Shown: in pieces, positions 42,604 to 50,390 of the stretch
Position numbering within the stretch: position 1 is the stretch's first letter
Layout: every line of letters begins with the position of its first letter
Assembly: GCA_036382855.1 (NCBI GenBank)
Contig: DASVPO010000006.1
Location: 434,001-498,000, forward strand
From: DASVTR01 sp036382855
GTDB taxonomy: Bacteria; Acidobacteriota; Blastocatellia; Pyrinomonadales; Pyrinomonadaceae
Reading direction: 5' to 3'
DNA: 64,000 nucleotides
The notes under the pieces: generated by a model
What the model saw: the letters and a program-made list of their open reading frames with translations, nothing else
Databases searched by the model: none
What the model was told of the DNA's origin: nothing
Made by a program: the position numbers and the translations under genes

Positions 42604-44688
42604 TTATCTCTTTTCAAGTTCGTCGGCAAGCGCGGGGGCGTTGTAGACCTTGCGGAGCGCTTCGATGATGCCGCCTGTGTGGACGCCCATGGCGCGGCCA
42701 GTCTCTTCCGTGTAGACGTAGCGCGAGACGAAGCGGTGTATGTTGCTGTCGAAGTTGACGCCGACGATTTCACCCTGACGGTTGATGACGGGGCTGCCGG
42801 AATTGCCGCCGATGGTGTCGGCCGTGTAAACGAAATCGAAGGGCGTGGTCAGGTCAACGCTCTGTTTGTGCGCGAGCATCTGCGGTGCGATGTTGAAGGG
42901 CGGCTTGTAATCGAAGCTTGCGCCGCGGTCATAGAGGCCCGCGTAAGTCGTCTTGTAGGGCACGAGCGTTGTGCCCAGTTCGTAGCCTTTGACGACGCCG
43001 TAGGAGAAGCGCAGCGTGAAGTTGGCGTCGGGCGCGATGGAGCGGCCGTAGACGGCGAAGCGCGCCTTCGCCACCTTCTCGCCTGCGGCCGTGCGTGCGC
43101 CTTCGATGTTTTCCCTGTTCCAACGGTCAAGGTCGCGCACGATGGGGTCAATCTTACGCGCAAGGACAATCAGCGCATCGTTTGAGGCATCAATCTTGGC
43201 AGCGCCGCCCTCGAAGAGAGACTGACGGAAGGCAAGGTCGTTGAGCTTCGTCCCCTTTATTAACTCGCTGGCGACTTCCGTTGGAGAGCGTGTGCCAATG
43301 ACGGCCTTAACGAACGGGTCGTCCGCGCCTAGTTCTTCCTGAACCTCTTTCAAGCGTTCGGCGAGCACAAACTCTTCCAAGTCCATGTAGACGGGCGCGG
43401 TCGCGAGCAGTTGAGATTTTAAGGAGTCTAGGTTGGCGTCGCGGTAAGCGGGCAGACGTTCTGCCGAAGGCTTCTTAATCTCCGCTGCATACTGCGCAAA
43501 CGCGAGGGCGAAGCCGCCGAGGGTTGAGCCAGAGAGACTCGAATAGAAGAGGCGCTTGCTCATCGGCGAGAGCTTCCTAAAGACTTCCGCCATCTCGTCC
43601 CAGGCCGTTCCATACTGCTTCTGCAATTCGGGCTGCTGCGCAAGGCGCTCGCGCAGTTCTCTTTCTTCCGCCTGCTTCTGCTTCATCAGCTTGTCCGTGA
43701 GCAAGCCTTCCTGTTGTCCTTGCAGGCGCTTGAGCGTGTTGTTGAAGCCGGAGATGGTGTCTGCGGCGCGGCGTGCCTGTTCGTCGCCGAGCGCGGAGAA
43801 GCGCACGAGCGCGTCGCGGCGGCGCGTGAATGAGCGCAGTTGAATCTTGTTCTGCATGTCGCGCTGGTATTCAATCTGGGAGATGGTGCGCAATCGGTCG
43901 GTCGAGCCGGGATTGCCGACGACGAAGATCAACTCGTTTTCCGTCGCTCCCTTTGAATTCCAGCGCAGGTAATTCGCGACGCGCGCAGGCTTGTCGTCTT
44001 CGTAGACGCGAACGAAGGAGGCGTCGAGCGCGTAGCGCGGGAAAGTGAAGTTGTCGTAGTCGCCGCCAAACTCTGCGGCCTGCGCTTCGGGCGCAAAGAC
44101 CATGCGCACGTCCGTATATTTCTTGTAGGCGTAGAGTAGATATTGGCCGCCCTCGTAGAGCGAGATAACGGTCGGACGAAGTGCGGGCGACTTCTCCCTT
44201 GAATCCTTCTCAATGGTCGCGATTTCAGCGCGGCGGCGTGCCTCTGCATCACGGTTGTCTGAGGCGCTGCGGCCTGCGGCCTGCACGCGCTCGGTCACGT
44301 CCTCCATCGTCACCAGCACCTCGACGGTCAGGTCTGTCGCTTTCAACTCTTCGGCGCGCGTCGCCGCGTAGAAGCCTGTCCTGATGAGATTGCGCTCGGC
44401 CGTGGAGAGTTTGGCGAGCGACGAACGGATGATGTGATGATTAGTGAGCACGAGTCCGTCTGCGGAAACGAACGCGCCCGTGCCGCCGCCGACCCTGACC
44501 GAAGAGAGACGCACGTGGTCCAGCCACTCTTTCGTCGGCTCGAAATTATATTTCTCCTTCAACTGCTTGAGCGGCGGATTGCTAAAGGTCCACATGCCTT
44601 CGTCGGCACGCGCGGCCAGCCACGGAGCACAGCTCAGAGAGAAGAGAAGAAGGATTGTGAGCACACGTCTGGAAAAGTTTGTCTGCAT
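42604..44688 (-). CDS. S46-family serine peptidase (DPP7/DPP11-type)
   Basis: A 694-residue exported peptidase with a signal peptide (VLTILLLFSLSCAPWLAA). The catalytic His lies in GLVLTNHHIIRSS near residue 86, the Asp probably in FGGDYDNFTFPRYALD and the Ser in GGNSGSPVINRQGE near 631. These motifs and the length are those of S46 dipeptidyl-peptidases, which release N-terminal dipeptides in the periplasm, feeding peptide-based growth. ATG at 44688 with AGGTGG about 9 bases upstream. It stands alone. Confidence 0.93.
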   Translation of the reverse strand: MQTNFSRRVLTILLLFSLSCAPWLAARADEGMWTFSNPPLKQLKEKYNFEPTKEWLDHVRLSSVRVGGGTGAFVSADGLVLTNHHIIRSSLAKLSTAERNLIRTGFYAATRAEELKATDLTVEVLVTMEDVTERVQAAGRSASDNRDAEARRRAEIATIEKDSREKSPALRPTVISLYEGGQYLLYAYKKYTDVRMVFAPEAQAAEFGGDYDNFTFPRYALDASFVRVYEDDKPARVANYLRWNSKGATENELIFVVGNPGSTDRLRTISQIEYQRDMQNKIQLRSFTRRRDALVRFSALGDEQARRAADTISGFNNTLKRLQGQQEGLLTDKLMKQKQAEERELRERLAQQPELQKQYGTAWDEMAEVFRKLSPMSKRLFYSSLSGSTLGGFALAFAQYAAEIKKPSAERLPAYRDANLDSLKSQLLATAPVYMDLEEFVLAERLKEVQEELGADDPFVKAVIGTRSPTEVASELIKGTKLNDLAFRQSLFEGGAAKIDASNDALIVLARKIDPIVRDLDRWNRENIEGARTAAGEKVAKARFAVYGRSIAPDANFTLRFSYGVVKGYELGTTLVPYKTTYAGLYDRGASFDYKPPFNIAPQMLAHKQSVDLTTPFDFVYTADTIGGNSGSPVINRQGEIVGVNFDSNIHRFVSRYVYTEETGRAMGVHTGGIIEALRKVYNAPALADELEKR

Positions 44689-44919
44689 TGATTGCACCAC
44701 CTGAATGTCAGCCGGTCTGGATTGATTGTCTTAGGACAGCCGCGAATTCTTCACGACTCCCGCCGCTAAAGTCAAGAGTTAAGCTTGCGCTTCGGAATGT
44801 TAACTTAAATCCTGACGGAGTAGCTAATGAAGGATGAGATTTTCGCTGGCGTTGCAACGCGAGAAGCAAACTCTTGAACAAAAGCGGCGCAGCTTTAAGT
44901 GAACACAGCACAGACGTAC

Positions 44920-45150
44920 ACAAGTGCAACATTCGCTGAAGCATTTGCAGCAAACGTTAAAGCAAGTGCTGCACTTGCTTCAGCAGATACAGCATCCGTT
45001 AAAGCAAATACAGCACTTGCTCAAGCAAATGCTGTAAACGTTGAAGCCTGTGCTGCACTTGTTAAAGTAAGTGCGGCTATCATTAAAGCGCGTGCGACTT
45101 TCGTTAAAGCAAGTGCTGCAAATACTTCAGTAAGTGCAGCACTTGTTAAA
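44920..45150. repeat. array of 11 units of a 21-nt repeat
   Basis: Eleven consecutive units of exactly 21 bases resemble GCAAGTGCTGCACTTGTTAAA. On the plus strand from the GTG at 44899 they read as heptads ASAALVK with variants (AFAANVK, ANTALAQ, ACAALVK, VSAAIIK, ARATFVK). The frame then runs antisense through the helicase gene until 45354, which argues against a normal protein. Several units are near-palindromic, such as GCAAGTGCTGCACTTGC at 44962-44978. It is relatively AT-rich against its surroundings. The rest of the 44689-45166 gap holds nothing else I recognise. Confidence 0.85.
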
Positions 45151-45166
45151 GAGTTTGCGGCAAAAA

Positions 45167-46384
45167 TTATCTGCCGCGTCGCGGACGGAAAGAGCGACGG
45201 CCAACGCTTGCGCCGAATCTGGTGGAAGCAAACGGCTTCGGCGCGCTCAGAGTCGCCTGCTGGACGCCGCCGAAGCCCGGCAGCAAGACGCGCTCGACCT
45301 TTTGCCCGGTTAGTCGCTCGATGGCACGCATGTTTAATTCTTCGACGGGTGTGACGAGCGTAATGGCGCGGCCACGATTTCCGGCGCGGCCCGTGCGGCC
45401 GATGCGATGCACGTAGTCTTCGGGCGCGTGCGGTACGTCGTAGTTGATAACGTGTGAGATGGAATCAACGTCAATGCCGCGCGCTGCGATGTCTGTCGCA
45501 ACAAGCACGCGCGTGCGTCCGTCCTTGAAGCCGCGCAGGGCAGCTTCGCGTTGCGGCTGCGTGCGGTCTGCGTGAATCCTGCTCACTTTATGAGCACGCG
45601 CTTCGAGAATGTGCGAGAGGCGTTCGGCCCCGCGCCGCGTGCGCGTAAAGACGAGCACGCGCTCGAAGCGTTCGCGCTCAAGCAAGTCCAGAAGAAGCGC
45701 CGTCTTCGATTCCATCGCCACGGGATAAGCAGTCTGTTCGACCATCTCCGCGGCCTGCCCACGCTGGTTGACTTCAATTAACTCCGGCTGCCGCATCGTC
45801 GAGCGCGCGAGCTTTTCAATCTCGGAAGACATCGTGGCTGAAAAGAGAAGCGTCTGCCGCCTGGCGGGAAGCTTTGCGAGCACGCGCTGAATCGCAGGCC
45901 AGAAGCCCATGTCGAGCATCCTGTCCGCTTCGTCAAGCACGAGCGTTTCAATCTGAGAAAAATCAATCGCGCCGCGCTCCACGTGGTCCAGCAGGCGGCC
46001 CGGTGTCGCGATGATAAACTGCACGCCGCGCCTGAGCTCCGCCGTCTGGCTTGCCATGCCAGCGCCGCCAATCAGCGTCACGCAGCGCGCCGTCTTCTTC
46101 GGCACAAACGAGCGATAGCTGGCTTCAATCTGTGAGGCCAACTCACGCGTCGGCGCGAGGATGAGCACGCGCACGCCCGGACGTTCGCGCTCTCCGAGGC
46201 GTTGAATAATGGGAAGCAGAAACGCGGCAGTCTTGCCCGTTCCCGTTTCGGCGCAGCCGATCAGGTCTGCTCCGCGGAGCACGACGGGAATCGCCTGCTC
46301 TTGAATTGGTGTCGGTTCGTTGTATCCGAGAGACTCGCAGGCGCGCACGAGCGCAGGCTGGAGTCCCAGTTGAGAAAAGTTCAT
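45167..46384 (-). CDS. rhlE: DEAD-box ATP-dependent RNA helicase RhlE
   Basis: All main motifs are present in order: Q motif (PTPIQEQAIPVVLRG), AETGTGKT, PTRELASQ, TPGRLLDH, LDEADRML, SATM, and HRIGRTGRAG in the second RecA domain. It has a short basic C-terminal tail (RRSFRPRRGR). Length 405 fits RhlE, an RNA-unwinding enzyme in ribosome and RNA-decay processes, often cold-induced. The RRM protein gene just upstream on the same strand supports a shared RNA/cold role, though a strong hairpin lies between them. Its stop lies directly next to the 21-nt array. Confidence 0.92.
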   Translation of the reverse strand: MNFSQLGLQPALVRACESLGYNEPTPIQEQAIPVVLRGADLIGCAETGTGKTAAFLLPIIQRLGERERPGVRVLILAPTRELASQIEASYRSFVPKKTARCVTLIGGAGMASQTAELRRGVQFIIATPGRLLDHVERGAIDFSQIETLVLDEADRMLDMGFWPAIQRVLAKLPARRQTLLFSATMSSEIEKLARSTMRQPELIEVNQRGQAAEMVEQTAYPVAMESKTALLLDLLERERFERVLVFTRTRRGAERLSHILEARAHKVSRIHADRTQPQREAALRGFKDGRTRVLVATDIAARGIDVDSISHVINYDVPHAPEDYVHRIGRTGRAGNRGRAITLVTPVEELNMRAIERLTGQKVERVLLPGFGGVQQATLSAPKPFASTRFGASVGRRSFRPRRGR

Positions 46385-46454
46385 TGTAATCCTTCTGAGC
46401 GCCGCTCGAATCGTCTATGGACGAGAGCGGCCGCTTTCATCTGAAAATGTTTTG

Positions 46455-46520
46455 AGCGCCTCCGGCGAAGTGTTTTCCACACACTCTGGCCGGAGGCGCT
46501 GTGGCTCAAAGCTTTGAGCC
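46455..46520 (-). terminator. two adjacent strong hairpins between the RRM gene and rhlE
   Basis: AGCGCCTCCGGC (46455-46466) pairs perfectly with GCCGGAGGCGCT (46489-46500). Immediately after it is a perfect 18-base palindrome GGCTCAAAGCTTTGAGCC (46503-46520). On the minus strand they follow the RRM gene stop by about 22 bases. Confidence 0.75.
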
Positions 46521-46542
46521 TTTAGCTTGACGCGGAGAAGCT

Positions 46543-46902
46543 TTAGTAGCGCGAGCCGCCACGTCCGCCGCCGTAACCGCCGCGTCCGCCACCATTGCCA
46601 CCGCCGCCGTAGCCGCCACGACCACCGCCGCCGCCACCGCGCCCGCCGCGGTCTTCGCGCGGCTTGGCTTCGTTGACGGTCAGGCTGCGACCGCCGACTT
46701 CCATCCCGTTGAATTTTTCAATGGCCGCCTGGCCTTCTTCGGGTGTTGACATTTCGACGAAGCCGAAGCCGCGTGAGCGACCCGTTTCGCGGTCTTCAAC
46801 GACGGCCGAAGACTCGACTGTGCCCGCCTGCGCGAACAATTCCTGTAGGTCATCGCTCGAAGTATTGAACGAGAGATTTCCGACGTAAAGTTTCATAGAC
46901 AT
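46543..46902 (-). CDS. RRM-domain RNA-binding protein with glycine-rich tail
   Basis: A single RRM of about 80 residues with RNP2 KLYVGNLSF and RNP1 SRGFGFVEM, followed by a Gly/Arg/Tyr tail (GGYGGGGNGGGRGGYGGGR). This is the layout of bacterial and cyanobacterial cold-inducible Rbp proteins. It should bind single-stranded RNA in the cytoplasm. The start MSMK at 46902 has a GGAGAAGG site 8-10 bases upstream; an ATG two codons in is possible. The long 300-base leader upstream and the downstream rhlE suggest cold-type regulation (inference). Confidence 0.92.
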   Translation of the reverse strand: MSMKLYVGNLSFNTSSDDLQELFAQAGTVESSAVVEDRETGRSRGFGFVEMSTPEEGQAAIEKFNGMEVGGRSLTVNEAKPREDRGGRGGGGGGRGGYGGGGNGGGRGGYGGGRGGSRY

Positions 46903-47203
46903 AGATGTGTACCTTCTCCTTGCAAACAGGAGTTAAAGAGAGAAGCTGCGAATTAAAGTGGCTTCGGTGTAACGGTAGGCAGCGAAGGCTTCGGGTTCGG
47001 ATGTGCTCTTCAAGGGAGCGGCTTCTAAAGTTGAAAACAGCCTACTCTCGAACTATCCAATAACGCCATCGCGAAAAACTACAAAGCGTGTAGCGCATCA
47101 CCGTTGATGCAAGAGAGAAGGAATAACCATGCTTATGATGCCTTAGAAAGGCCATAAGTTGCAAGCTGAGAGCGACGTTGACGATTAAGCGTGCAGTTTA
47201 TTG
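46903..47203. other. 300-base leader/intergenic region upstream of the RRM gene
   Basis: No gene is visible between the desaturase stop and the RRM start. Its length and modest AT enrichment near 47040-47140 would suit a promoter and a long 5' leader. I could not identify a cold-shock box by eye. Confidence 0.35.
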
Positions 47204-48058
47204 TCAGGCGCGTGGCTCTCTAACGACCCGCCAGACCAGACCAATCCGGGCCATCAAACGGATGACATACCCGGATATATCCACTTCATACCATTGCCAC
47301 CCGTGCACCGCCGCTTTGGGGCGTGCATGATGATTGTTGTGCCATCCTTCTCCCAAGGTGAGCAGTCCGAGCCACCAGACGTTGCCGCTCTCGTCGCGTG
47401 TCTGGTTCGGGCGTCGTCCCCAGATGTGGCAGACGCTATTGATGCACCACGTCAGATGCCACAGCAGCAGGGTTCTAGCCACAGTGCCCCAGAGCACTCC
47501 GCGCCAGCCTCCGACCGCATAGCAGAAGAGGCCCGTCAGCAGCCATGGCAGCGTGAATAATAGTCCCTTATCCAGCAGGCGAATCCAGAAATCCTGACCG
47601 GCAACGTCCGGCACAATCTCTCGATAATCACTGCCGTCATCTTTGTCCAGACACATCACCCAGCCGACGTGTGCGTGCAAAAAGCCCATCAACGGAGTAT
47701 GCGGGTCGCCCTGCCTGTCGGTCATTTGATGATGACGACGATGGATTGCCGTCCAACGCGAAGGGCCTCCCTGCAAGGCCGCAGCGCCGGTCCATGCGAG
47801 CGAGCGCCGCATCCACTTGTGGCAGACAAAACCGCGATGCGTGAAGAGCCTGTGGTAGCCGATACCGATGGCGAAGGTTGTGCAGAAGTAAAGACCGACA
47901 AACAGGGCCAGGTCAATGGGGCGCGGCCAGTACCAGAAGCAGAGCAACCCGCAGGCGTGCAGGCTCAGCACCAGAAAACTATGCGACCAGTTAAGACGAG
48001 ACAGGACAGGCAGAGGCTTTTCGAGAACAAAACGCGACGTGTATTCTTCAGACAACAA
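47204..48058 (-). CDS. membrane fatty-acid (acyl-CoA/acyl-lipid) desaturase
   Basis: A TTG start with AAGGGG about 7-8 bases upstream. The three His boxes of the integral-membrane desaturase family are present: GYHRLFTH, AIHRRHH and EGWHNNHH. Four hydrophobic segments are visible (two near residues 28-70, others at about 165-210). This is the delta-9 desaturase type, introducing a double bond into fatty acyl chains with a di-iron centre. At 284 residues it has normal length. It sits downstream of the B12/radical SAM gene on the same strand, 67 bases apart. Confidence 0.9.
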   Translation of the reverse strand: MLSEEYTSRFVLEKPLPVLSRLNWSHSFLVLSLHACGLLCFWYWPRPIDLALFVGLYFCTTFAIGIGYHRLFTHRGFVCHKWMRRSLAWTGAAALQGGPSRWTAIHRRHHQMTDRQGDPHTPLMGFLHAHVGWVMCLDKDDGSDYREIVPDVAGQDFWIRLLDKGLLFTLPWLLTGLFCYAVGGWRGVLWGTVARTLLLWHLTWCINSVCHIWGRRPNQTRDESGNVWWLGLLTLGEGWHNNHHARPKAAVHGWQWYEVDISGYVIRLMARIGLVWRVVREPRA

Positions 48059-48125
48059 CTTTTCCCCTTGGCTCTTTCAAACCACTCGCACACAAGCCGT
48101 GTGTTAGACCGCGACCAAGACTCCG

Positions 48126-49703
48126 TTAGCTATTCATCGAACTGGCAAAGACGGACGACTTCTTCTTCCTGCGCGCACCGCGCCATTCAGCCGCGCCCTC
48201 TTTCAACAGCCCGACCAACGCCTGCCGGTTCTGCGCAATCAGCTTTATCCACGCTCGCTTGCTCATCTGTGGAAAGTAGATGCCGCGGAAGAAGAAGCGC
48301 GAGATAAGATGTATGAGACGGTATTTGACGTGCGCGTCGCTGATGGAGCGCAGCGCCGCCTCATTACGCTCAGGACTGTAGGAAGAGGCCCAAGCGCGGT
48401 CAACTTCGGCGCGTGCCTCCTTAATCGTCATCTTTAGCGGAGCGTGCGCCATCTCGAAGGGCGCAAAATCAAGCCAGTGTTTCGGGCGTGCGAGCCGTCC
48501 GGCCTTTTCCAGTCGTTCGTACAGAGGCGTTGCTGGAAACGGCGTCAGTTGGCCGAAGACGGGCAGGCCCGGCGGCCATGATTGAATCTCTTTCAGCGTG
48601 CGTTCGGCAACGCCCGGCGTGTCGTTGTCCATGCCGAAGATGAAGGACGTGATGGCATAGACGTTGCGCGCGGCGAGCCGCTCAAGCACCGCGCCGTACT
48701 CGCCCGGCTTACTGAAATTTTTGTTGACATCGGCCATGTTCGCAGGGTCAATTGACTCCATGCCGATGAAGACCCACTTGCCGCCCGACTCTGCTATCAG
48801 GTCAACGAGTTCTTCGTCCTTCAAAAGGTTCGCACTAATCTGTGCGACCCACGGAAGGTCAGCCCCGGCGGCGATAATATCTTTCAGGAGCGACTTCAAC
48901 CGTTTGGCGTTAATCGCCAGATTGTCGTCAATAAAAAAGACGGCCATTTGCCCGCCCTCGCGGCGTGCGCGATTTTTGAGACGCAGCAGTTCGTCTACAA
49001 CGCTTTCGTTTGAACGGAAGCGAATCGAATCGCCGAAGAAGCCTGTGACGGTGCAAAACTCGCACCCGTAAGGGCAACCGCGTCCAGTCTCAATCGGCAC
49101 GACATGGAACGAACCCCAACCGCCGCCCATTCGTCCCAAGATAGGGCGCAGGACTTTTGGCACAAGGTTAAACTGGTGTAGGTCCAGCGTCTCCCAGGGG
49201 ATTGAAGGATAAGGTTGGAGGCTCGGCTTGCGGTCGTTGCCCTTCGCGTCGCGCTCTGGCTGGTAGACTTCCTTCAACTCGCCGCGCGCTGCGTCTGCAA
49301 CAATAAGAGGCCACGTCTCATCTGCTTCGCCGAGCGCCACGGCATCTGCATGACGAACGCCATCAGGCCCACGGCCCAGCGCTTCGTCCGGCACTTCCGT
49401 CACGTGCGGCCCACCCATCACGACCTTGATGCCGGCCGCGCGTAAGGCATCAGCGACGCGGTAAGCTCTGGCAATCATGCGCGTCATCGCGCCGATGCCG
49501 ACCAACTCGATTCCCTCGGCGCGCACAAACTCGACTAACTCTTCCTCGTTCATCGCGCGCGCGTTGCCGTCAATCAACAGCACTTCATGGCCCGCGGGCG
49601 TCAGCGCTTGCAGCAGAAACATCCACAGGTGCGGCATGAAGTTTCGCGTCACACCGTTATCGGGATTATAAAGTAGTATCTTCAAATTGGCCTGTGACCT
49701 CAC
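48126..49703 (-). CDS. B12-binding-domain radical SAM protein
   Basis: The N-terminal 140 residues form a cobalamin-binding-type domain (LKILLYNPDNG to VVMGGPHVTEVPDEAL). The radical-SAM cluster motif CPYGCEFC appears near residue 210 (GRGCPYGCEFCTVTGF), followed by VFFIDDNLAIN and WVFIGMESIDPANM. The C-terminal 150 residues carry a DUF4070-like region. The start is uncertain: GTG at 49703, or a later TTG closer to LKILLY. These enzymes methylate or modify lipids, hopanoids or other inert carbons; substrate unknown. The desaturase next to it hints at lipid modification (inference). Confidence 0.85.
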   Translation of the reverse strand: MRSQANLKILLYNPDNGVTRNFMPHLWMFLLQALTPAGHEVLLIDGNARAMNEEELVEFVRAEGIELVGIGAMTRMIARAYRVADALRAAGIKVVMGGPHVTEVPDEALGRGPDGVRHADAVALGEADETWPLIVADAARGELKEVYQPERDAKGNDRKPSLQPYPSIPWETLDLHQFNLVPKVLRPILGRMGGGWGSFHVVPIETGRGCPYGCEFCTVTGFFGDSIRFRSNESVVDELLRLKNRARREGGQMAVFFIDDNLAINAKRLKSLLKDIIAAGADLPWVAQISANLLKDEELVDLIAESGGKWVFIGMESIDPANMADVNKNFSKPGEYGAVLERLAARNVYAITSFIFGMDNDTPGVAERTLKEIQSWPPGLPVFGQLTPFPATPLYERLEKAGRLARPKHWLDFAPFEMAHAPLKMTIKEARAEVDRAWASSYSPERNEAALRSISDAHVKYRLIHLISRFFFRGIYFPQMSKRAWIKLIAQNRQALVGLLKEGAAEWRGARRKKKSSVFASSMNS

Positions 49704-49983
49704 TATTGAGATGAAAAGTTAACTACGGTTTAGTGGGGAAGCGATGAGAGTAGGCAACAGGCGTCACGCGGATAAAGCGGGGAGACTCAATCCTGATGGC
49801 GAAAGGCTAACTTTCAAAAACAAATATAACAGAAATGCGCGCTATCGTACATAGCGCACCGTCGGCACATTCGCTTGTGAAAGTAAGTGTGCGCTTCATC
49901 TCTGTCTCAGTATGTAACCAAGTCTCTCGTTCGCCATCTGGAAAATCAGGTGCGCGCTCTCTAGGAGAAACTCAAGAGAAACT
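49704..49983. other. intergenic region between radical SAM gene and tRNA-Leu
   Basis: I see no gene here. A small hairpin GCGCTAT/ATAGCGC lies at 49839-49857, and an AT-rich block at 49810-49835 may hold the promoter for the minus-strand radical SAM gene. Confidence 0.4.
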
Positions 49984-50011
49984 AAAAAAGCTGCTCGCTT
50001 GAGAGAGCAGC
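49984..50011 (-). terminator. intrinsic terminator of tRNA-Leu
   Basis: On the minus strand GCTGCTC pairs with GAGCAGC (plus positions 50005-50011 and 49990-49996), followed by six T residues (A run at 49984-49989 on the plus strand). This is the textbook form, with U-tract, lying about 20 bases 3' of the tRNA. Confidence 0.85.
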
Positions 50012-50032
50012 CTCAAAGCATCAAAGCATTAA

Positions 50033-50115
50033 TACCGGAGGAGGGACTTGAACCCACACGCCCTTGCGGACAACGGATTTTGAGTCCGTCGCGTCTGCCA
50101 TTCCGCCACTCCGGC
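50033..50115 (-). tRNA. tRNA-Leu (anticodon CAA)
   Basis: The 83-base gene folds with acceptor GCCGGAG/CTCCGGT, a D arm TGGCGGAATGGCAGACGC, an anticodon stem GGACT-CAA-AATCC with anticodon CAA, a variable arm typical of class II tRNAs (TTGTCCGCAAGGGCGT) and a T arm GTGGGTTCAAGTCCCTC. CCA is not encoded (the bases after the discriminator A are TTA). A promoter-like pair lies upstream and a U-tract terminator downstream. Confidence 0.96.
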
Positions 50116-50134
50116 TCGCTCGCACGGTCGAAAC

Positions 50135-50164
50135 ATCATAGTGGGGCGCGCGTTGCGGCGTCAA
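50135..50164 (-). promoter_or_regulatory. sigma-70-like promoter of tRNA-Leu
   Basis: On the minus strand TTGACG (50164-50159) and TATGAT (50140-50135) are separated by 18 bases. The -10 is about 20 bases upstream of the tRNA 5' end, the distance expected. Confidence 0.65.
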
Positions 50165-50225
50165 ATGCGCGTGTCCGCAAACGGCTCTTAACAACACCGG
50201 CCGCATGTTCGTCAAAACGAAATGA

Positions 50226-50254
50226 TTGCCACGGCGTCTGAATCTATGTAAAAT
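50226..50254 (+). promoter_or_regulatory. candidate promoter for the HD-GYP regulator
   Basis: TTGCCA (50226-50231) and TAAAAT (50249-50254) are separated by exactly 17 bases. A 9-bp hairpin follows at 50270-50294, and the regulator ATG is about 135 bases further on. Confidence 0.4.
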
Positions 50255-50269
50255 ATCCACGGTCTTCCG

Positions 50270-50294
50270 AGCAGCGCTTTGTGGGGAGCGCTGC
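50270..50294 (+). promoter_or_regulatory. leader hairpin upstream of the HD-GYP gene
   Basis: AGCAGCGCT (50270-50278) pairs perfectly with AGCGCTGCT (50286-50294) with a 7-base loop. It lies in the predicted 5' leader. No T run follows, so terminator function is doubtful. Confidence 0.4.
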
Positions 50295-50390
50295 TTCCTG
50301 TTCCCTCACTAAATCCGAAGGTTCGCGAATGTGCTGCTCTCCTAAGGCTTACTTTCAGTCGCCCTGTAAATTACGTCGGGGAGTCTCCTT

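Noticed and set aside
44899..45354. The 151-codon frame through the second array as a coiled-coil protein
   Set aside because: A third of it runs antisense through the rhlE 3' end, and there is no good ribosome-binding site. Kept as a repeat with a finding.
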